The notes under the pieces: generated by a model | The model's input: only the letters and a program-made list of their open reading frames with translations | What the model was told of the DNA's origin: nothing | Database searches by the model: none | Translations under genes and position numbers: made by a program | In this document: positions 5,808-5,976 of the stretch, in pieces | Layout: each line of letters opens with the position of its first letter | How positions within the stretch are numbered: the stretch's first letter is position 1 | From: Bacteroidota bacterium | Lineage (GTDB): Bacteria > Bacteroidota > Kryptoniia > Kryptoniales > JAKASW01 | Length of the DNA stretch: 5,976 nt | NCBI GenBank assembly: GCA_021796055.1 | Contig: JAJYOS010000439.1 | Span: 1-5,976 of the forward strand | Direction: 5' to 3'

Positions 5808-5976
5808 GACTAATATATAACCCCTGCGGCTGCCGGAGAGTTCAATGCCGCGGATGAAAAAAGATGCGTGCGCTCTCTTCAACCCGAGCATCAGTGGCGG
5901 GATCCATTTCAGCCGGAGGAGATTTGTCATCACCGGAGGCACACCCTGTTCCACCCGGCCTGCAGAGCAAAGGACT
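5808..5976. other. Right-edge intergenic stretch with possible minus-strand terminator
   Basis: No gene is seen. On the minus strand GATGC (5888-5892) and GCATC (5863-5867) flank an imperfect stem and are followed by six T (5857-5862). This could end transcription of a gene lying right of the window, upstream of the beta-barrel gene. The stem is short and bulged, so the call is weak. The AT-rich run at 5809-5820 may be part of the beta-barrel gene's promoter. Confidence 0.3.

Noticed and set aside
5808..5954. N-terminal extension of the beta-barrel gene to ATG 5954
   Set aside because: The extra 49 residues have no protein character and would place the signal peptide internally. The T-run near 5857-5862 also fits non-coding DNA.

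Overview
The window looks like a chromosomal piece from a Gram-negative bacterium of the Bacteroidota/Ignavibacteriota/Chlorobi group. The evidence is a large TonB-dependent receptor with an N-terminal carboxypeptidase-regulatory-like domain, a second small outer-membrane beta-barrel, gene starts without a clear Shine-Dalgarno sequence, and one candidate promoter of the Bacteroidota type. Base composition is moderately GC-rich. No RNA gene, CRISPR array, transposase or phage gene was found. The phylum assignment is inference.

Left part (1-2454, minus strand): almost all of a TonB-dependent receptor. Its 818 visible codons are open from an ATG at 2454 to the left edge, and only the last barrel strands are cut off. 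Every plus-strand open frame over it is an antisense shadow.

Middle (2455-3651): about 1.2 kb with no confidently identified gene. It holds a 58-bp-spaced direct repeat, a candidate promoter, one doubtful long open frame (2775-3572), and a degenerate tandem array of about 14-15 units of exactly 21 bp (about 3067-3381). The 21-bp period gives seven-residue periodicity in several frames on both strands. After the array, with a small inverted repeat and a strong ribosome binding site, comes a well-supported plus-strand gene (3652-4335) for a charged, alpha-helical, probably coiled-coil protein of unknown function. The array and this gene are the best candidate for an undescribed unit.

Right part (4336-5976): a strong 12-bp-stem hairpin separates the convergent genes. 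On the minus strand lie an XRE/YozG-like helix-turn-helix regulator, with an abnormal tail encoded by a run of palindromes, and just upstream a truncated and probably frameshifted DUF2975 membrane protein. DUF2975 followed by a YozG-like regulator is a known two-gene pair, and here the membrane partner appears to be decaying. Farther upstream on the same strand is a secreted outer-membrane beta-barrel protein of 177 residues. It appears to be a separate transcription unit.
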